A DNA stretch of 64,000 nt, taken from the NCBI GenBank assembly GCA_022827185.1, contig JAJDTM010000021.1, forward strand, positions 62,001 to 126,000. Reading direction: 5' to 3'. Both the position numbers and the translations under genes were made by a program. The stretch is from Candidatus Poribacteria bacterium (GTDB lineage: Bacteria; Poribacteria; WGA-4E; WGA-3G). Position 1 is the stretch's first letter. Each line of letters opens with the position of its first letter. Below, piece by piece: positions 53,753-63,445 of this stretch. The notes below the pieces were generated by a model, which worked only from the letters and a program-made list of their open reading frames with translations, was not told the DNA's origin and made no database searches.

Positions 53753-54562
53753 ATGCAGATATCCCACATGCTTATGTTAGGTATCATTGTCATCGGTTTA
53801 TTGTCCATTGCCGATGCAGAGGCTGATAGTATAAAAACGCAACTTGAAGTATCCCCGCGACACAGCGAATGGGTGAAAGTTACGACCTCCGATGAGCGTA
53901 TCGTCAATGCGTTTATCGTTTATCCAGCGGTGAAAGAACCCGCAACGGCTATCATCGTCATCCACCAGGGTCGTGGACTCACCAATTGGATCCAGCTCGT
54001 CGCAGACACGCTCGCTGCCGAAGGGTTTGTCGCAATTTGTCCAGATATGCTTTCCGGCATGGGGCCTGACGGTGGCGGCACAGAAAGTTTCGACTCAAGG
54101 GACGACGTACCATGGGCTATCAGCGAACTCCCACCCTCCCAAGTCACATCCGACCTGGATGCCATCGAAAAATATGTCCGAAATCTACCTTCAACCAATG
54201 AAAAAGTTGCAGTCTCCGGATTCTGCTGGGGAGGTGGTCAAACGTTCAGTTACGCTGTTCATTCCACCACAATAGCCGCTAGTTTTGTGTTTTACGGTCC
54301 TGCCCCATCAACGGAAGATATCCCCAAAATATCAGCACCAGTGTATGGCTTCTACGCCGAGAACGACAATCGTATCAATGCCACAATTGATGCCACTAAA
54401 GCCGCAGCGGATGCCGCAAACATCACCTACGAACCCGTCATCTATGAAGGGGTCGGTCACGCCTTCCTGATGCGCGGTATGGTAGAAAATGCCAACGAAG
54501 CACAGAAAACTGCCACCAAAGCCGTATGGAAACGGTGGGTATCCCTCCTAAGAGAGCTCTAA
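53753..54562 (+). CDS. Secreted dienelactone hydrolase-family protein
   Basis: The start is ATG 53753, after AAGGAG, giving about 269 aa with an N-terminal signal peptide (ISHMLMLGIIVIGLLS). The alpha/beta hydrolase triad is visible: nucleophile Cys in GFCWGGG, Asp in YAENDNR, and His in GVGHAF, matching the C-D-H triad of dienelactone hydrolases. Substrate unknown. It overlaps nothing and sits between two YWVYEDQDG paralogues, suggesting one transcription unit. Confidence 0.85.
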   Translation: MQISHMLMLGIIVIGLLSIADAEADSIKTQLEVSPRHSEWVKVTTSDERIVNAFIVYPAVKEPATAIIVIHQGRGLTNWIQLVADTLAAEGFVAICPDMLSGMGPDGGGTESFDSRDDVPWAISELPPSQVTSDLDAIEKYVRNLPSTNEKVAVSGFCWGGGQTFSYAVHSTTIAASFVFYGPAPSTEDIPKISAPVYGFYAENDNRINATIDATKAAADAANITYEPVIYEGVGHAFLMRGMVENANEAQKTATKAVWKRWVSLLREL

Positions 54563-54577
54563 AGGAATACACTTAGT

Positions 54578-55468
54578 ATGTTGATAAGATTTCACTTTAA
54601 TGATGTCGTTTACAAACCTATCTGTATCTTCTTCAGTCTATTACTTATTTTTCCTGTCACCGCGACAGCGGCTAACGAACAGTCAAACGACTATTTCCCA
54701 CATACGTCGGGAAGTTTTTGGGTTTACGAGGATCAGGACGGAAACAAGTTAACACGCCGTGCCGTAGAGAAAAAGACGATTACGGGTGAGACGTATCATG
54801 CCTTCAGTTACGAACCTGCTTTAGAGGATTGGGAAGATTATGACTATCGCATCCACCCGCATTTCTATCAAATTGATGAAGAGCGGGTAACGTTCTGGGC
54901 CGGTGATGACGTAGAGAAAGCAGTCAAGGCGCGTCTTACCAAAGAGGTAGAGGCGTTCGGCGAAATACATGCGGCGAATTTCGATCTCCTCTACGACATT
55001 GAGGTAGAGGCACAAGACGAGTTCTATGTGCTTCCAACGTCTGTTACCTTCAACGAAAAGTGGGACGCAGCGCAAATAAAAGCCAAAATTACGCTGACAC
55101 CTGATCCGCCGCAAGATCCTGAAGAAATAATACTTGAATTCACTATTGTTGAAACAGGCAAGGTCTTAGGGACAGAAAACGTTGAGACACCCGCTGGCAC
55201 TTTTGAAGACTGCTTGAAAATTGAATATCGGACAGCAACAGAAGTCTCAATATTCCCGCAAGGCGAGGGTGAGGAATCGAATCTGCCCGGTGAATCCGTT
55301 ACGACGCTGTGGGTAGCACCCAACGTTGGAATTGCCAAGTTTCACCAAGAAGCAGGGGATATCCTTCTGAAAGTTATACCGCTTCCTGAAATTAAGGCTT
55401 CAACCACGGTTAAAACCCTTGAATTAAAGAGGTATGAAGTCAAACCTGCTAATACTGGGGGCAAATAA
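54578..55468 (+). CDS. Secreted protein of the YWVYEDQDG family, paralogue 2
   Basis: The 296-aa protein (ATG 54578) has an N-terminal signal peptide (IFFSLLLIFPVTATA), the FWVYEDQDGNKLTRRAVE motif and the module AGTFEDCLKIEYRT / TLWVAPNVGIAKF. It is very similar at its start to paralogue 3 (58159), including MLIRFxFNDVVYK, so these two arose by a recent duplication. Function unknown. Confidence 0.7.
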   Translation: MLIRFHFNDVVYKPICIFFSLLLIFPVTATAANEQSNDYFPHTSGSFWVYEDQDGNKLTRRAVEKKTITGETYHAFSYEPALEDWEDYDYRIHPHFYQIDEERVTFWAGDDVEKAVKARLTKEVEAFGEIHAANFDLLYDIEVEAQDEFYVLPTSVTFNEKWDAAQIKAKITLTPDPPQDPEEIILEFTIVETGKVLGTENVETPAGTFEDCLKIEYRTATEVSIFPQGEGEESNLPGESVTTLWVAPNVGIAKFHQEAGDILLKVIPLPEIKASTTVKTLELKRYEVKPANTGGK

Positions 55469-55573
55469 GCATCTTAACGATCTATCGCCAACCGTGTTAA
55501 TTTATGCTCCCTTTCCGTCGTGAAATTGTGTCGTTAATTACTGGATGGATACTACTTCGTAAACATCAAACTG

Positions 55574-55602
55574 TTGGACAACGCGCCATATCTGGATATT
55601 TT
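55574..55602 (+). promoter_or_regulatory. Candidate promoter for the TonB-dependent receptor gene
   Basis: TTGGAC (55574-55579) and TATTTT (55597-55602) are 17 bp apart, about 70 bp before the receptor start. No operator was identified. Confidence 0.35.
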
Positions 55603-55674
55603 CACGACCCTAATAAGACGATTTATCCTGTAAAATTTTACATAATTCCGCAGAACTAAGGACACCACGTTTGC

Positions 55675-58059
55675 ATGAAACAGCAATTTTTGCTATTTTG
55701 GCTGATGACTGTTACCTTACCTGTCTTTGCCCAAACCGGCGATATTCAAGGAACGGTTTATCAGCGAAGTACTGGGAGACCGCTTACAGAGGCGGATGTC
55801 CGAATTACCGAAACAGAACAGACCCAAAAAACCGATGAAAACGGGACCTTCCAATTCACGGAACTCCCTAAAGGCACATATACTTTCGTTGTTACGCATC
55901 CCACTGAAACGGCACCCACAGCAGTCTCCGTTTCGATCAGCAGCAGGGATACGACTGAAGTCAAAATTTACTTAGGTGAGGCAGTAAAAATAGAAACCAT
56001 TATTGTGGAAGGGAAACGTCTACCACCAACGATCAGTCGCACCGACATCCGCGGCAGCGAACTCCTACGCATTCCGGGTACCGCCAACGACGCACTCAAA
56101 GGACTCACAACGCTCCCGAGCATCGGCGTTCCAAACGATTATTTTGGCGTGCTTTACATCCGCGGTAGTGAACCGGGTTCTAACCTTTACTACCTTGATA
56201 GGACACCGCTCGGATACCCGTTTCATTGGGGTGGTCTCCTGTCAACCATCAGTTCAGAAACGATTGAAACAATTGATATCTATGCCGGTGGATACGGTGC
56301 CGAATTCGGATTGGATTCACAAGCCGTGCTTGATATCCACGCCCGCGACAGCATCGAAGAACGGTTCGATGGGAAATTTAACCTCAATATTTTCTATTCT
56401 GAAGGATTGCTTGAAGGAAAAATCGGAGAGAAAGGATATGTTTCTGCCTCAGGACGGCGAAGTTACTTCGATCTCATCGTGGGACCGATTATTGAACAGC
56501 AGACAGGACAAGAGCAGCAGCTCCCCTACTTCTCGGATTATCAGTTCAAGTTTGCGTACCCGCTTACTGAAAAGCATCATCTCACAATGAACGCCTTTGC
56601 CGCTGTAGACCGTTTTAAAATTGTAGCAGAGCAGGAAGGGGTTAGAACTGATGAACCCCCACGCGATTTTGTGCTTTTTGAAAATGGATTTAATGGGCAA
56701 GGCATCCATCTCCGTTCAGAGTTCACCGAAAATCTTACCTCTCATCTCTCTCTGACCCGTTCCGACAATTTTCTCAATATCGACTTTCAGGGTACGACTG
56801 AAGAGCAGTATTCTGTCGGACCTGTTTCTGTCGGACCTGACGGTCAACGGGAAAATTATTTGGCAAACTACGTTCACTACGAAATAAAGGTTAACGCACC
56901 CGTCTATACACTCCGCGAAGATGTATCCTATCGGTTAAGTCCGATGCTTCAATTGGAGTCCGGCATGCTCTTTACATTCAATCCGGCGACAAGTTCCGAA
57001 AATGGATGGGTTGAAGAAAATTTTCCGTCAGACCATGATCTGACTTTTACGACGGAAACGCCTGACGGTGAAGTCATCAACGAAGGCACTTTTGAAGAGG
57101 TACACGACGAATTCGGATACGATTTTTATCGGACTGAAGGATACCTACAGGCACGATATGATCCGCTGGCATTTTTATCAGTAGCACTCGGTATTCGACT
57201 CGATTATCTGAATGTGACGGAGCAACTCTCTGTTCAACCGCGCGGAAGCGTGAGTCTCCAGCTGCCCAGTGGTTCTAACCTCCGTTTCGCGTATGGACAC
57301 TATGAACAGAACCCACTACCGTATCAGTTGCTCTCGGACGATGGCAATCGTGGTTTGGAGTCGAGCCTCACACGCCACTATATCATAGAGCTTGAACATC
57401 CAGTTTCATCACGCACCGAACTCAAATTCGCCACCTATTACAAAGACGCACAGAAATTCGTTACACCCCATGAGGATTCAAACTATCTCAATCAGGGCAC
57501 AGGATTCGTTGGCGGTGTGGAGATGTTTTTACGGCATCGGATTCCCGATAAATTCTTCGGCTGGATTTCGTATGCCTATACCCATGCTGAGCGTCGCGAA
57601 CATCCAAACGCTGACTATCAGCCGTATCTCTTTGATAACACACATATTGTTAGTATTGTTGCGAACTATAATTTCAGTCCAGATTTCGAGATAGGCGCGA
57701 AGTGGCAGTATTTAAGCGGGACCTCTGAGGTGCCTATCAGTTCTATCGTGCTTGTTCAAGATCCCGTAACGCGTGGATTTAATCCGCTTTTGGCGAGTGC
57801 TGACGAACAATTAAGCACGGAACTGTCACCGTATCACAAGTTAGATTTCAGGATAAGTCATAAGTGGAAAGTTAAAGGCATGAAAATAGGTGGGTTTCTT
57901 GATATTCTGAATGTCTACAACCGGAAAAATAAGATAAAGTTCATTGTTGAAGAGGCAACACTTGACGTACAGGGTCAGGAAGTCGGCATTGAGCGTGAAG
58001 TCTTTGACGCGCCGCAACTGCCACGAATCATCTATTTTGGACTAACGCTTGAATTTTAA
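55675..58059 (+). CDS. TonB-dependent receptor-like outer-membrane protein
   Basis: The 794-aa protein has a signal peptide (1-20), a carboxypeptidase-regulatory-like Ig domain (GDIQGTVYQRSTGRPLTEAD), a plug domain (NDALKGLTTLPSIG, VLYIRGSEPGSNLYYLD) and a 22-strand-type barrel ending in an aromatic C-terminus (YFGLTLEF). It takes up an unknown ligand in energised fashion. It lies between YWVYEDQDG paralogues 2 and 3. Confidence 0.88.
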   Translation: MKQQFLLFWLMTVTLPVFAQTGDIQGTVYQRSTGRPLTEADVRITETEQTQKTDENGTFQFTELPKGTYTFVVTHPTETAPTAVSVSISSRDTTEVKIYLGEAVKIETIIVEGKRLPPTISRTDIRGSELLRIPGTANDALKGLTTLPSIGVPNDYFGVLYIRGSEPGSNLYYLDRTPLGYPFHWGGLLSTISSETIETIDIYAGGYGAEFGLDSQAVLDIHARDSIEERFDGKFNLNIFYSEGLLEGKIGEKGYVSASGRRSYFDLIVGPIIEQQTGQEQQLPYFSDYQFKFAYPLTEKHHLTMNAFAAVDRFKIVAEQEGVRTDEPPRDFVLFENGFNGQGIHLRSEFTENLTSHLSLTRSDNFLNIDFQGTTEEQYSVGPVSVGPDGQRENYLANYVHYEIKVNAPVYTLREDVSYRLSPMLQLESGMLFTFNPATSSENGWVEENFPSDHDLTFTTETPDGEVINEGTFEEVHDEFGYDFYRTEGYLQARYDPLAFLSVALGIRLDYLNVTEQLSVQPRGSVSLQLPSGSNLRFAYGHYEQNPLPYQLLSDDGNRGLESSLTRHYIIELEHPVSSRTELKFATYYKDAQKFVTPHEDSNYLNQGTGFVGGVEMFLRHRIPDKFFGWISYAYTHAERREHPNADYQPYLFDNTHIVSIVANYNFSPDFEIGAKWQYLSGTSEVPISSIVLVQDPVTRGFNPLLASADEQLSTELSPYHKLDFRISHKWKVKGMKIGGFLDILNVYNRKNKIKFIVEEATLDVQGQEVGIEREVFDAPQLPRIIYFGLTLEF

Positions 58060-58158
58060 ATCTATGATGAAATCTAAAAATAAGTTTACATATAGCATCT
58101 TGATCTGTTCTTTGTGATCGGGACAGTTTTCAGTCTACTGTTTAAGGAGGAATCCATT

Positions 58159-59055
58159 ATGTTAATAAGATTTCGCTTTAATGATGTCGTTTACAAATCT
58201 ATCAGTATCTTCTTCAGTTTAGTACTTATTTTTGGTGTCCCCGCGACGCTGATAGCTAACGAAGGATCAAACGACTATTTTCCACATACGCTCGGAAGTT
58301 TTTGGGTTTACGAGAATCAGGACGGAGACAAGCTAACACGCCGTGCCGTAGAGCAAAAAACGATTGAGACTGAGACGTATCATGCCTTCGGTTATGAACC
58401 TGCTTTGGAGGATTGGACAGATTACGAGCATTACGTTCATCCCAATTTTTACCAAATCCGTAAAGACGGAATAGCCTTCTTTGTCGGTGATGCGGTGGAA
58501 AAAGCGTTTGAGGCAAAACTCCGTAAAGAAATGGACGCGGATATCAAGAAACAGCAAGGAATCTCGACATCCCCCGGAGTTAGTGCTGATTTCAGTTACG
58601 AGATTAAGGTCGAAGCGAAAAACGATTTCTATCTTCTCCCAACTCCCATCGTTTTTGATAAAGCGTGGACGGCAACACAGATCAGCGGCTCCATAACGCT
58701 CAAGCTGAAAATGCAAAGTCCTGATTTTCAGATTCCGGGCGGTGATCAGGTTAATGCTATTCCTATTGATTTGGTCGAAAAAGGGAAGGTGACGGCCAAA
58801 GAAACCGTAAAGACCCTCGCGGGGACATTTGAAGACTGTTTGAAAATTGAGTATTGGTATGCAGAGGTAAAAGAAAAAGAGGACGCGACAAAACCGGCTT
58901 CTTCAGATACGTCTGATATAGAATTAACAACGCTCTGGTTGGCACCTAACGTCGGAATCGTGAAATTTGTCCGCAAATCCGCTGCTTCAAAAGTGGAAAA
59001 GAGCCTTGAGCTAACGCAGTACGAAATTAAGCCCACCGGTTCTGATGGTAAATAA
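58159..59055 (+). CDS. Secreted protein of the YWVYEDQDG family, paralogue 3
   Basis: The start is ATG 58159, after AAGGAGG; an upstream GTG at 58114 is not needed. The 298-aa product has a signal peptide, SFWVYENQDGDKLTRRAVE and the module AGTFEDCLKIEYWY / TLWLAPNVGIVKF. It is closest to paralogue 2. Function unknown. Confidence 0.7.
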   Translation: MLIRFRFNDVVYKSISIFFSLVLIFGVPATLIANEGSNDYFPHTLGSFWVYENQDGDKLTRRAVEQKTIETETYHAFGYEPALEDWTDYEHYVHPNFYQIRKDGIAFFVGDAVEKAFEAKLRKEMDADIKKQQGISTSPGVSADFSYEIKVEAKNDFYLLPTPIVFDKAWTATQISGSITLKLKMQSPDFQIPGGDQVNAIPIDLVEKGKVTAKETVKTLAGTFEDCLKIEYWYAEVKEKEDATKPASSDTSDIELTTLWLAPNVGIVKFVRKSAASKVEKSLELTQYEIKPTGSDGK

Positions 59056-59057
59056 GA

Positions 59058-59178
59058 TAGGACTTACGGATTCCTCTTAAAGTCCCCCTGATAAGGGGGA
59101 TTTAGGGGGTTTAAAATACGGAAATTATCGCTTTTTGCATCTAAATGTCCGATATTTGCTCAATTTACGTAAGTCCTG
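59058..59178. repeat. MITE-like element with TAGGACTTACG terminal inverted repeats, copy 2
   Basis: TAGGACTTACG (59058-59068) is inverted as CGTAAGTCCT (59168-59177). The interior contains a CCCCCTGATAAGGGGG hairpin and no gene. Ends match the element at 18897-18987. It lies immediately upstream of the second ECF-type promoter. Confidence 0.6.
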
Positions 59179-59196
59179 TAAGATTGGTACAAACTA

Positions 59197-59231
59197 CATT
59201 TTATGCAACCTTTCCTCCGTTAAAACGCGAC
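59197..59231 (+). promoter_or_regulatory. ECF-type promoter upstream of the second sigma fusion, copy 2
   Basis: GCAACC (59205-59210) and CGAC (59228-59231) are 17 bp apart, and CATTTTATGCAACCTTTCCT is identical to the copy at 41181. The GGAGG Shine-Dalgarno and start region are also alike. Confidence 0.6.
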
Positions 59232-59268
59232 TTAAAAATCATAAGATGATTTACTTTGGAGGATCATT

Positions 59269-60516
59269 ATGAAAAACGAAGATGCTGATCTGATTCAACG
59301 TATTGTTTCGGGTGATGAAGATGCTTTTACTGCGCTGGTTGAAAAACACCAGAAGTGGGTTCACTCGCTCGCGTGGCGAGAAATCGGGGACTTTCACATA
59401 GCACAAGAGATTACACAGGACACCTTCATTCAGGCTTTTAAATCTGTTTCTACCCTGAAGGATCCTAATCGTTTTTTAGGATGGCTGTATACCATAGCAA
59501 AGCGGCAATGTGCTAAGTGGCTGCGGCAAAAACCGACTTCAATGCAGTCACTGGATACAGTACCGAAGGCCGAATTAGAAAGGTTGTTCTATGGACAATA
59601 TCTTGAGGAAGAACAGACACAAGTTTTGACAGGTGCGTTGCAAGAAGTTGTGGAACACCTCCTTCAAAAACTTCCGGGGGCAGAACGTGCTGTGATAATA
59701 TTGCACTATCTAAAAGGTTTAAGTTGCGAAAAAGTGAGCGAGTTTTTAGATGTATCGCCAAATACAGTAAAAAGTCGGTTGTACCGCGCTCGAAAACGAC
59801 TGGAAAAAGAAGAGTTGATGGTTCGCGAAATCTTGTGTCCAGGTCTATTGCAAAATATACCGCGTTATATTGGTGTTAAAGCGACGGCAGCAACAGAGGC
59901 TGGTAAACATTTGGCACAGGGAACTTTCAATTTTAGCCAAAGCGATATGGCATTGTCTCTTATCGGTTACGGCACGACGACCGGTACCCTCTATGAGCCA
60001 GCACCGATGTACATGTCGATGCATTACATCACCCATTATCCTGGCGATCTTTATAAGTTCCCGTTGATTATAGGGGACACTTGGGAACAGAAGGGACATT
60101 GGAATTCACGAGCAGAGATGATTTTGGGACCTTCTGAAACAGTAGAGGTTCCTGCTGGCGTGTTTCAAGAATGCTTCAGCCACAAAACTGTTTTTACAGG
60201 TGCCAAGATAGGGACAGAAGATGCCTTTTCTGGAGTTGGAGAAGCCAACAAATTCATTAATGGCACGCGCTATTTGTGGTTCGCGCCGGGTATTGGATTT
60301 GTGAAAATGTGCTATGAACACGCTAACGGTGCCGTCACAGAAGTCGAATTGCTTGAGTGTGAGATTCCGGGTCAGTGTGAAGAATACTTTCCTAGGCGGA
60401 TAGGTACACTCTGGACATACAAGTGGAAAAATAACTATCGGGACGAAGCGGTTATTGAAAAGTGTCGCGTTGTCGAAAATTCTGACAAGCCGATGGTGTA
60501 TGATTTATCAAGGTAG
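59269..60516 (+). CDS. ECF sigma factor fused to a short secreted-type module (truncated paralogue of sigma-M61)
   Basis: Residues 1-185 form a complete ECF sigma factor (EITQDTFIQAFK; DVSPNTVKSRLYRARKRLE). The rest matches only the first beta-rich repeat (PAGVFQECFSHKTVF, RYLWFAPGIGFVKM) and part of the second (TLWTYKWKNNYRDEAVIEKC), stopping where the paralogue at 46644 continues (VVENNDKP). The M61 and PDZ domains are gone. It is either a streamlined sensor sigma or a 3'-truncated gene; sigma itself is intact. No membrane span. Promoter shared with the copy at 41252. Confidence 0.82.
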   Translation: MKNEDADLIQRIVSGDEDAFTALVEKHQKWVHSLAWREIGDFHIAQEITQDTFIQAFKSVSTLKDPNRFLGWLYTIAKRQCAKWLRQKPTSMQSLDTVPKAELERLFYGQYLEEEQTQVLTGALQEVVEHLLQKLPGAERAVIILHYLKGLSCEKVSEFLDVSPNTVKSRLYRARKRLEKEELMVREILCPGLLQNIPRYIGVKATAATEAGKHLAQGTFNFSQSDMALSLIGYGTTTGTLYEPAPMYMSMHYITHYPGDLYKFPLIIGDTWEQKGHWNSRAEMILGPSETVEVPAGVFQECFSHKTVFTGAKIGTEDAFSGVGEANKFINGTRYLWFAPGIGFVKMCYEHANGAVTEVELLECEIPGQCEEYFPRRIGTLWTYKWKNNYRDEAVIEKCRVVENSDKPMVYDLSR

Positions 60517-60586
60517 TGCTATGTTAGTTAGAAATCCAAATTAATATGAAAACTGAAAAAAATCTATCAACAAGGAGAAAATAATC

Positions 60587-61834
60587 ATGAGATTTCAAAA
60601 CTTCAGGCACCCGCTTGTGGCTTTCGTTGGGATTTTGGCATTTTTACTTGTTGCGTCCTTGTTCAGCAGTGCTGAAGAAGACGCAAGCACCCTTTCCGGG
60701 CGCGTTATCGACATGGAAGGGAATCCCGTTTCCGATCTCACGTTAGGAATGCAGCCAATTGACATTATTGATGGCGAGATGTGGCAGATGCCCACGCCGA
60801 TGCAACAATCGCGGACCAATTCAACTGGAAATTTCCGTATCGGCGGCATCGTTCCGGGACACGCGAAATTAGTGGTGGTTCCAAAAGCAAGAACCTTTGA
60901 ACCGGATACGGAGATTCGCGCCATTGACATTGGCGGCTTGAGTTTCTTGCCAATTGATAATCCAAATTTCCAAATATCGCATGAGCAGCGTCTTAGGTTC
61001 GTCACGACTTTTGAACTCGAACCGAAGAAAGTATCAGCTGTAGGTGGCATCCCGCTTCATATCAAGTCAGGAATGGATATCAAAGACATAACAGTAACGG
61101 TGCGGCCTCGAATGCGCATCCGCTGTCGAGTCCTTTTGGCGGATGAAACACCTTTAGCCGAGGCAACCGTAAAGTTTGACCTCCGCTTTCAGAGTTTAGA
61201 TGATGTGATAAGCGGGAATTTCAGTAGGAATCCAACCTATACAGATTCGGATGGCTACTTTGTGACCTATGTGAATTTGCCCGGGTTTTGCACAGTGTCT
61301 GTAGACTATCAAGGTGATGGGGCGATGTCGGAAACATTTAAAATCGGAGAGGGGCAACGCCGTCATGATTTGGTTTTCCAGTTGAGCGAGGCTTCAATTC
61401 CACCTGTTCCGCTGATGCCAAACCCAATAGAAGCGTGGATAGTAAATCCTGCCAATGGCCATGCCTACAAAAAGATTCAGTGTAAAAGTTGGGAAGATGC
61501 CCGCGCTATGGCGATTGCCGAAGGTGCACATTTGGTGTCAATTAACGACGAAGCGGAACAAGAGTGGCTTGTCGAAAAATTCGGGCGGGAACCGTTTTTG
61601 ATCGGACTGACGCGTCCGGAAAATCAAACCGAATGGCAGTGGACAAGTGGTGAACCACTTGCGTACACGAATTGGTTCCTTCAAGAATTCCCCACAAAAC
61701 CGGATGCGTTGGTGTTTGTGAGCATTATAGATGGAAAATGGCGTATCGGAAATTCCGAAAGTTTGCAACGTATCGGCATCGCACTCCTTGAAAAAGCGGA
61801 TGGTCAGCCCGATAAACCTCAAAAAGATAAGTAA
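60587..61834 (+). CDS. Secreted protein with carboxypeptidase-regulatory-like and C-type lectin domains
   Basis: The 415-aa protein has a signal peptide (about 1-29), an Ig-like regulatory domain (STLSGRVIDMEGNPVSDL), a second such domain (about 165-260), and a C-terminal C-type lectin fold (about 280-400): GHAYKKIQCKSWEDARAMA, GAHLVSINDEAEQEWL, WQWTSGEPLAYTNW. It may bind sugars on a surface. AAGGAG precedes the ATG. Its place after the sigma fusion suggests coexpression. Confidence 0.78.
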   Translation: MRFQNFRHPLVAFVGILAFLLVASLFSSAEEDASTLSGRVIDMEGNPVSDLTLGMQPIDIIDGEMWQMPTPMQQSRTNSTGNFRIGGIVPGHAKLVVVPKARTFEPDTEIRAIDIGGLSFLPIDNPNFQISHEQRLRFVTTFELEPKKVSAVGGIPLHIKSGMDIKDITVTVRPRMRIRCRVLLADETPLAEATVKFDLRFQSLDDVISGNFSRNPTYTDSDGYFVTYVNLPGFCTVSVDYQGDGAMSETFKIGEGQRRHDLVFQLSEASIPPVPLMPNPIEAWIVNPANGHAYKKIQCKSWEDARAMAIAEGAHLVSINDEAEQEWLVEKFGREPFLIGLTRPENQTEWQWTSGEPLAYTNWFLQEFPTKPDALVFVSIIDGKWRIGNSESLQRIGIALLEKADGQPDKPQKDK

Positions 61835-61849
61835 ACGGGCAAGCGTGTT

Positions 61850-61867
61850 ACGGCACGACGGAGCGTG
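61850..61867. terminator. Short hairpin between lectin and permease genes
   Basis: GGCACG and CGTGCC are paired around a 6-nt loop just after the lectin-protein stop. Weak without a U tract; may be part of a dispersed repeat. Confidence 0.3.
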
Positions 61868-61894
61868 CCTACTACTATGGAATGAGGTAAATTC

Positions 61895-63433
61895 ATGCAT
61901 ACACTTTGGCTCGTTATCCAACGAGAATTCGTCTCAAATGTGTTGACCTCCCGATTTATGATTGGGTTTATCGTGTGCCTGCTTTCAACCGCTGTTGCGG
62001 TTTTCGTTCAGGTGGATGACCACGAAAAACGGTTGGTCGGATATAACACAGCTGTCCGGGAATCTCAGGCGGAAGTGCAGAATTGGAAACTCTACACCGA
62101 TATTAGCGCAAAGGTGCACAGAAAACCGAATCCGCTCGGCATTTTTAACATTGGGATGGAAAACTCTGGTGTAAATACGGTCGTTGTTGAGCCTGACAAG
62201 CCGATTTGGACACGGGATAGCCGTTCTCCGGGTTGGGGCGAAACGACCCAAAAGATGGGAGCGGACAACCCTTTTCTCGCAATGTTTCTCTCCGTTGATG
62301 TGGTTTTCATCTTCAAAATCGTGCTGAGTGCATTAGCGATACTGTTTGCTTACAACACGATTTCGGGCGAAAGAGAGGATGGCACGCTAAAACTTGTGTT
62401 GTCCAATGCTATACCGAGGGACACGGTGGTTTTGGGGAAATACCTCGGCGGTATGTTGTCGCTGTTCCCAATTGTTTTGGTGAGTTTGATTGTGGCACTG
62501 CTAATTGCAATCTCTTCACCGAATGTCGCCTTTGATGGAAACGACATTGCACACGTTGTGCTGATATTCGCCGTTTCGCTGTTGTACGTGTCAACGTGGT
62601 ATCTTTTAGGACTGCTCTTGTCCGTCTGGACGAAAGAGGCAGCAACCACATTAATGCTTTCGATGTTTCTCTGGGTGATCCTGACAAGTGTTCATGCGAA
62701 CGTAGCAACATTTGCGGTGACGAAATTTTCGCCACATAAACCGGATTCGGAGGAGAAAGTTTTTCAACAGACGGCGCAACTCTGGGATAATTTCAGAAAA
62801 GAACGCGACGATTACCTTAAAAAGAGGGGGTACGATAGTCCAACGAAGACGGTCTCTTGGCGGCGCGATGAAAAAGGTAGAAAAGGTGGGTCTGCTGGTA
62901 CTTCCTCTATCTCTGATAAATGGTTTGTTACGGAAAGTTATCGCATTGGAAATATGAAGTACGCCGATGTTTCCGTGCTTCAGGAATTTTTAAGTTATCA
63001 GGAACCGCTACGGATTGCGTATGCGGATAGGGCGGAAGAAATTCTCAGAAAACCTGCGGATGACCGAGCGCGGAACGCGAAGTTCGCAGGCCTTCTCTCC
63101 CGTATCTCCTTCGCAGATGTGTATCACTTCGCTGTTGGGGCAATAGCAGGAACCGACCGAGAGAGCTATAACGATTTTCTTGAAAATTCCAGAGTCTATA
63201 AGCGTGAGATCGTTGAATATTTGAAAGATAAAAAGGCATTTTCTTCGCGAACTTGGTTTTCCGACGATCAGGGTGCCGCGGATGTGAAAGATCTGCCGGT
63301 TTACCGACATCAGCGGCTCTCCCTCTCGGAAAGTTTCTCTCGCGCTTCTGTGGATATTCTGATCTTGTTAGCATGGAATATTGTTCTGTTTATGGTGGCT
63401 TATGTGTCCTTTCTAAGATATGAGATGAGTTGA
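61895..63433 (+). CDS. ABC-2 type transporter permease, paralogue 3
   Basis: The 512-aa protein has an N-terminal span, a soluble loop, the motif SGEREDGTLKLVLSNAIPRD with flanking spans, a second loop and a terminal span. It is closest in plan to paralogue 1. The next permease follows after 12 bp, so the two may form a heterodimer. No ATPase is in the window. Confidence 0.82.
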   Translation: MHTLWLVIQREFVSNVLTSRFMIGFIVCLLSTAVAVFVQVDDHEKRLVGYNTAVRESQAEVQNWKLYTDISAKVHRKPNPLGIFNIGMENSGVNTVVVEPDKPIWTRDSRSPGWGETTQKMGADNPFLAMFLSVDVVFIFKIVLSALAILFAYNTISGEREDGTLKLVLSNAIPRDTVVLGKYLGGMLSLFPIVLVSLIVALLIAISSPNVAFDGNDIAHVVLIFAVSLLYVSTWYLLGLLLSVWTKEAATTLMLSMFLWVILTSVHANVATFAVTKFSPHKPDSEEKVFQQTAQLWDNFRKERDDYLKKRGYDSPTKTVSWRRDEKGRKGGSAGTSSISDKWFVTESYRIGNMKYADVSVLQEFLSYQEPLRIAYADRAEEILRKPADDRARNAKFAGLLSRISFADVYHFAVGAIAGTDRESYNDFLENSRVYKREIVEYLKDKKAFSSRTWFSDDQGAADVKDLPVYRHQRLSLSESFSRASVDILILLAWNIVLFMVAYVSFLRYEMS

Positions 63434-63445
63434 AAAGGAGAAGCA

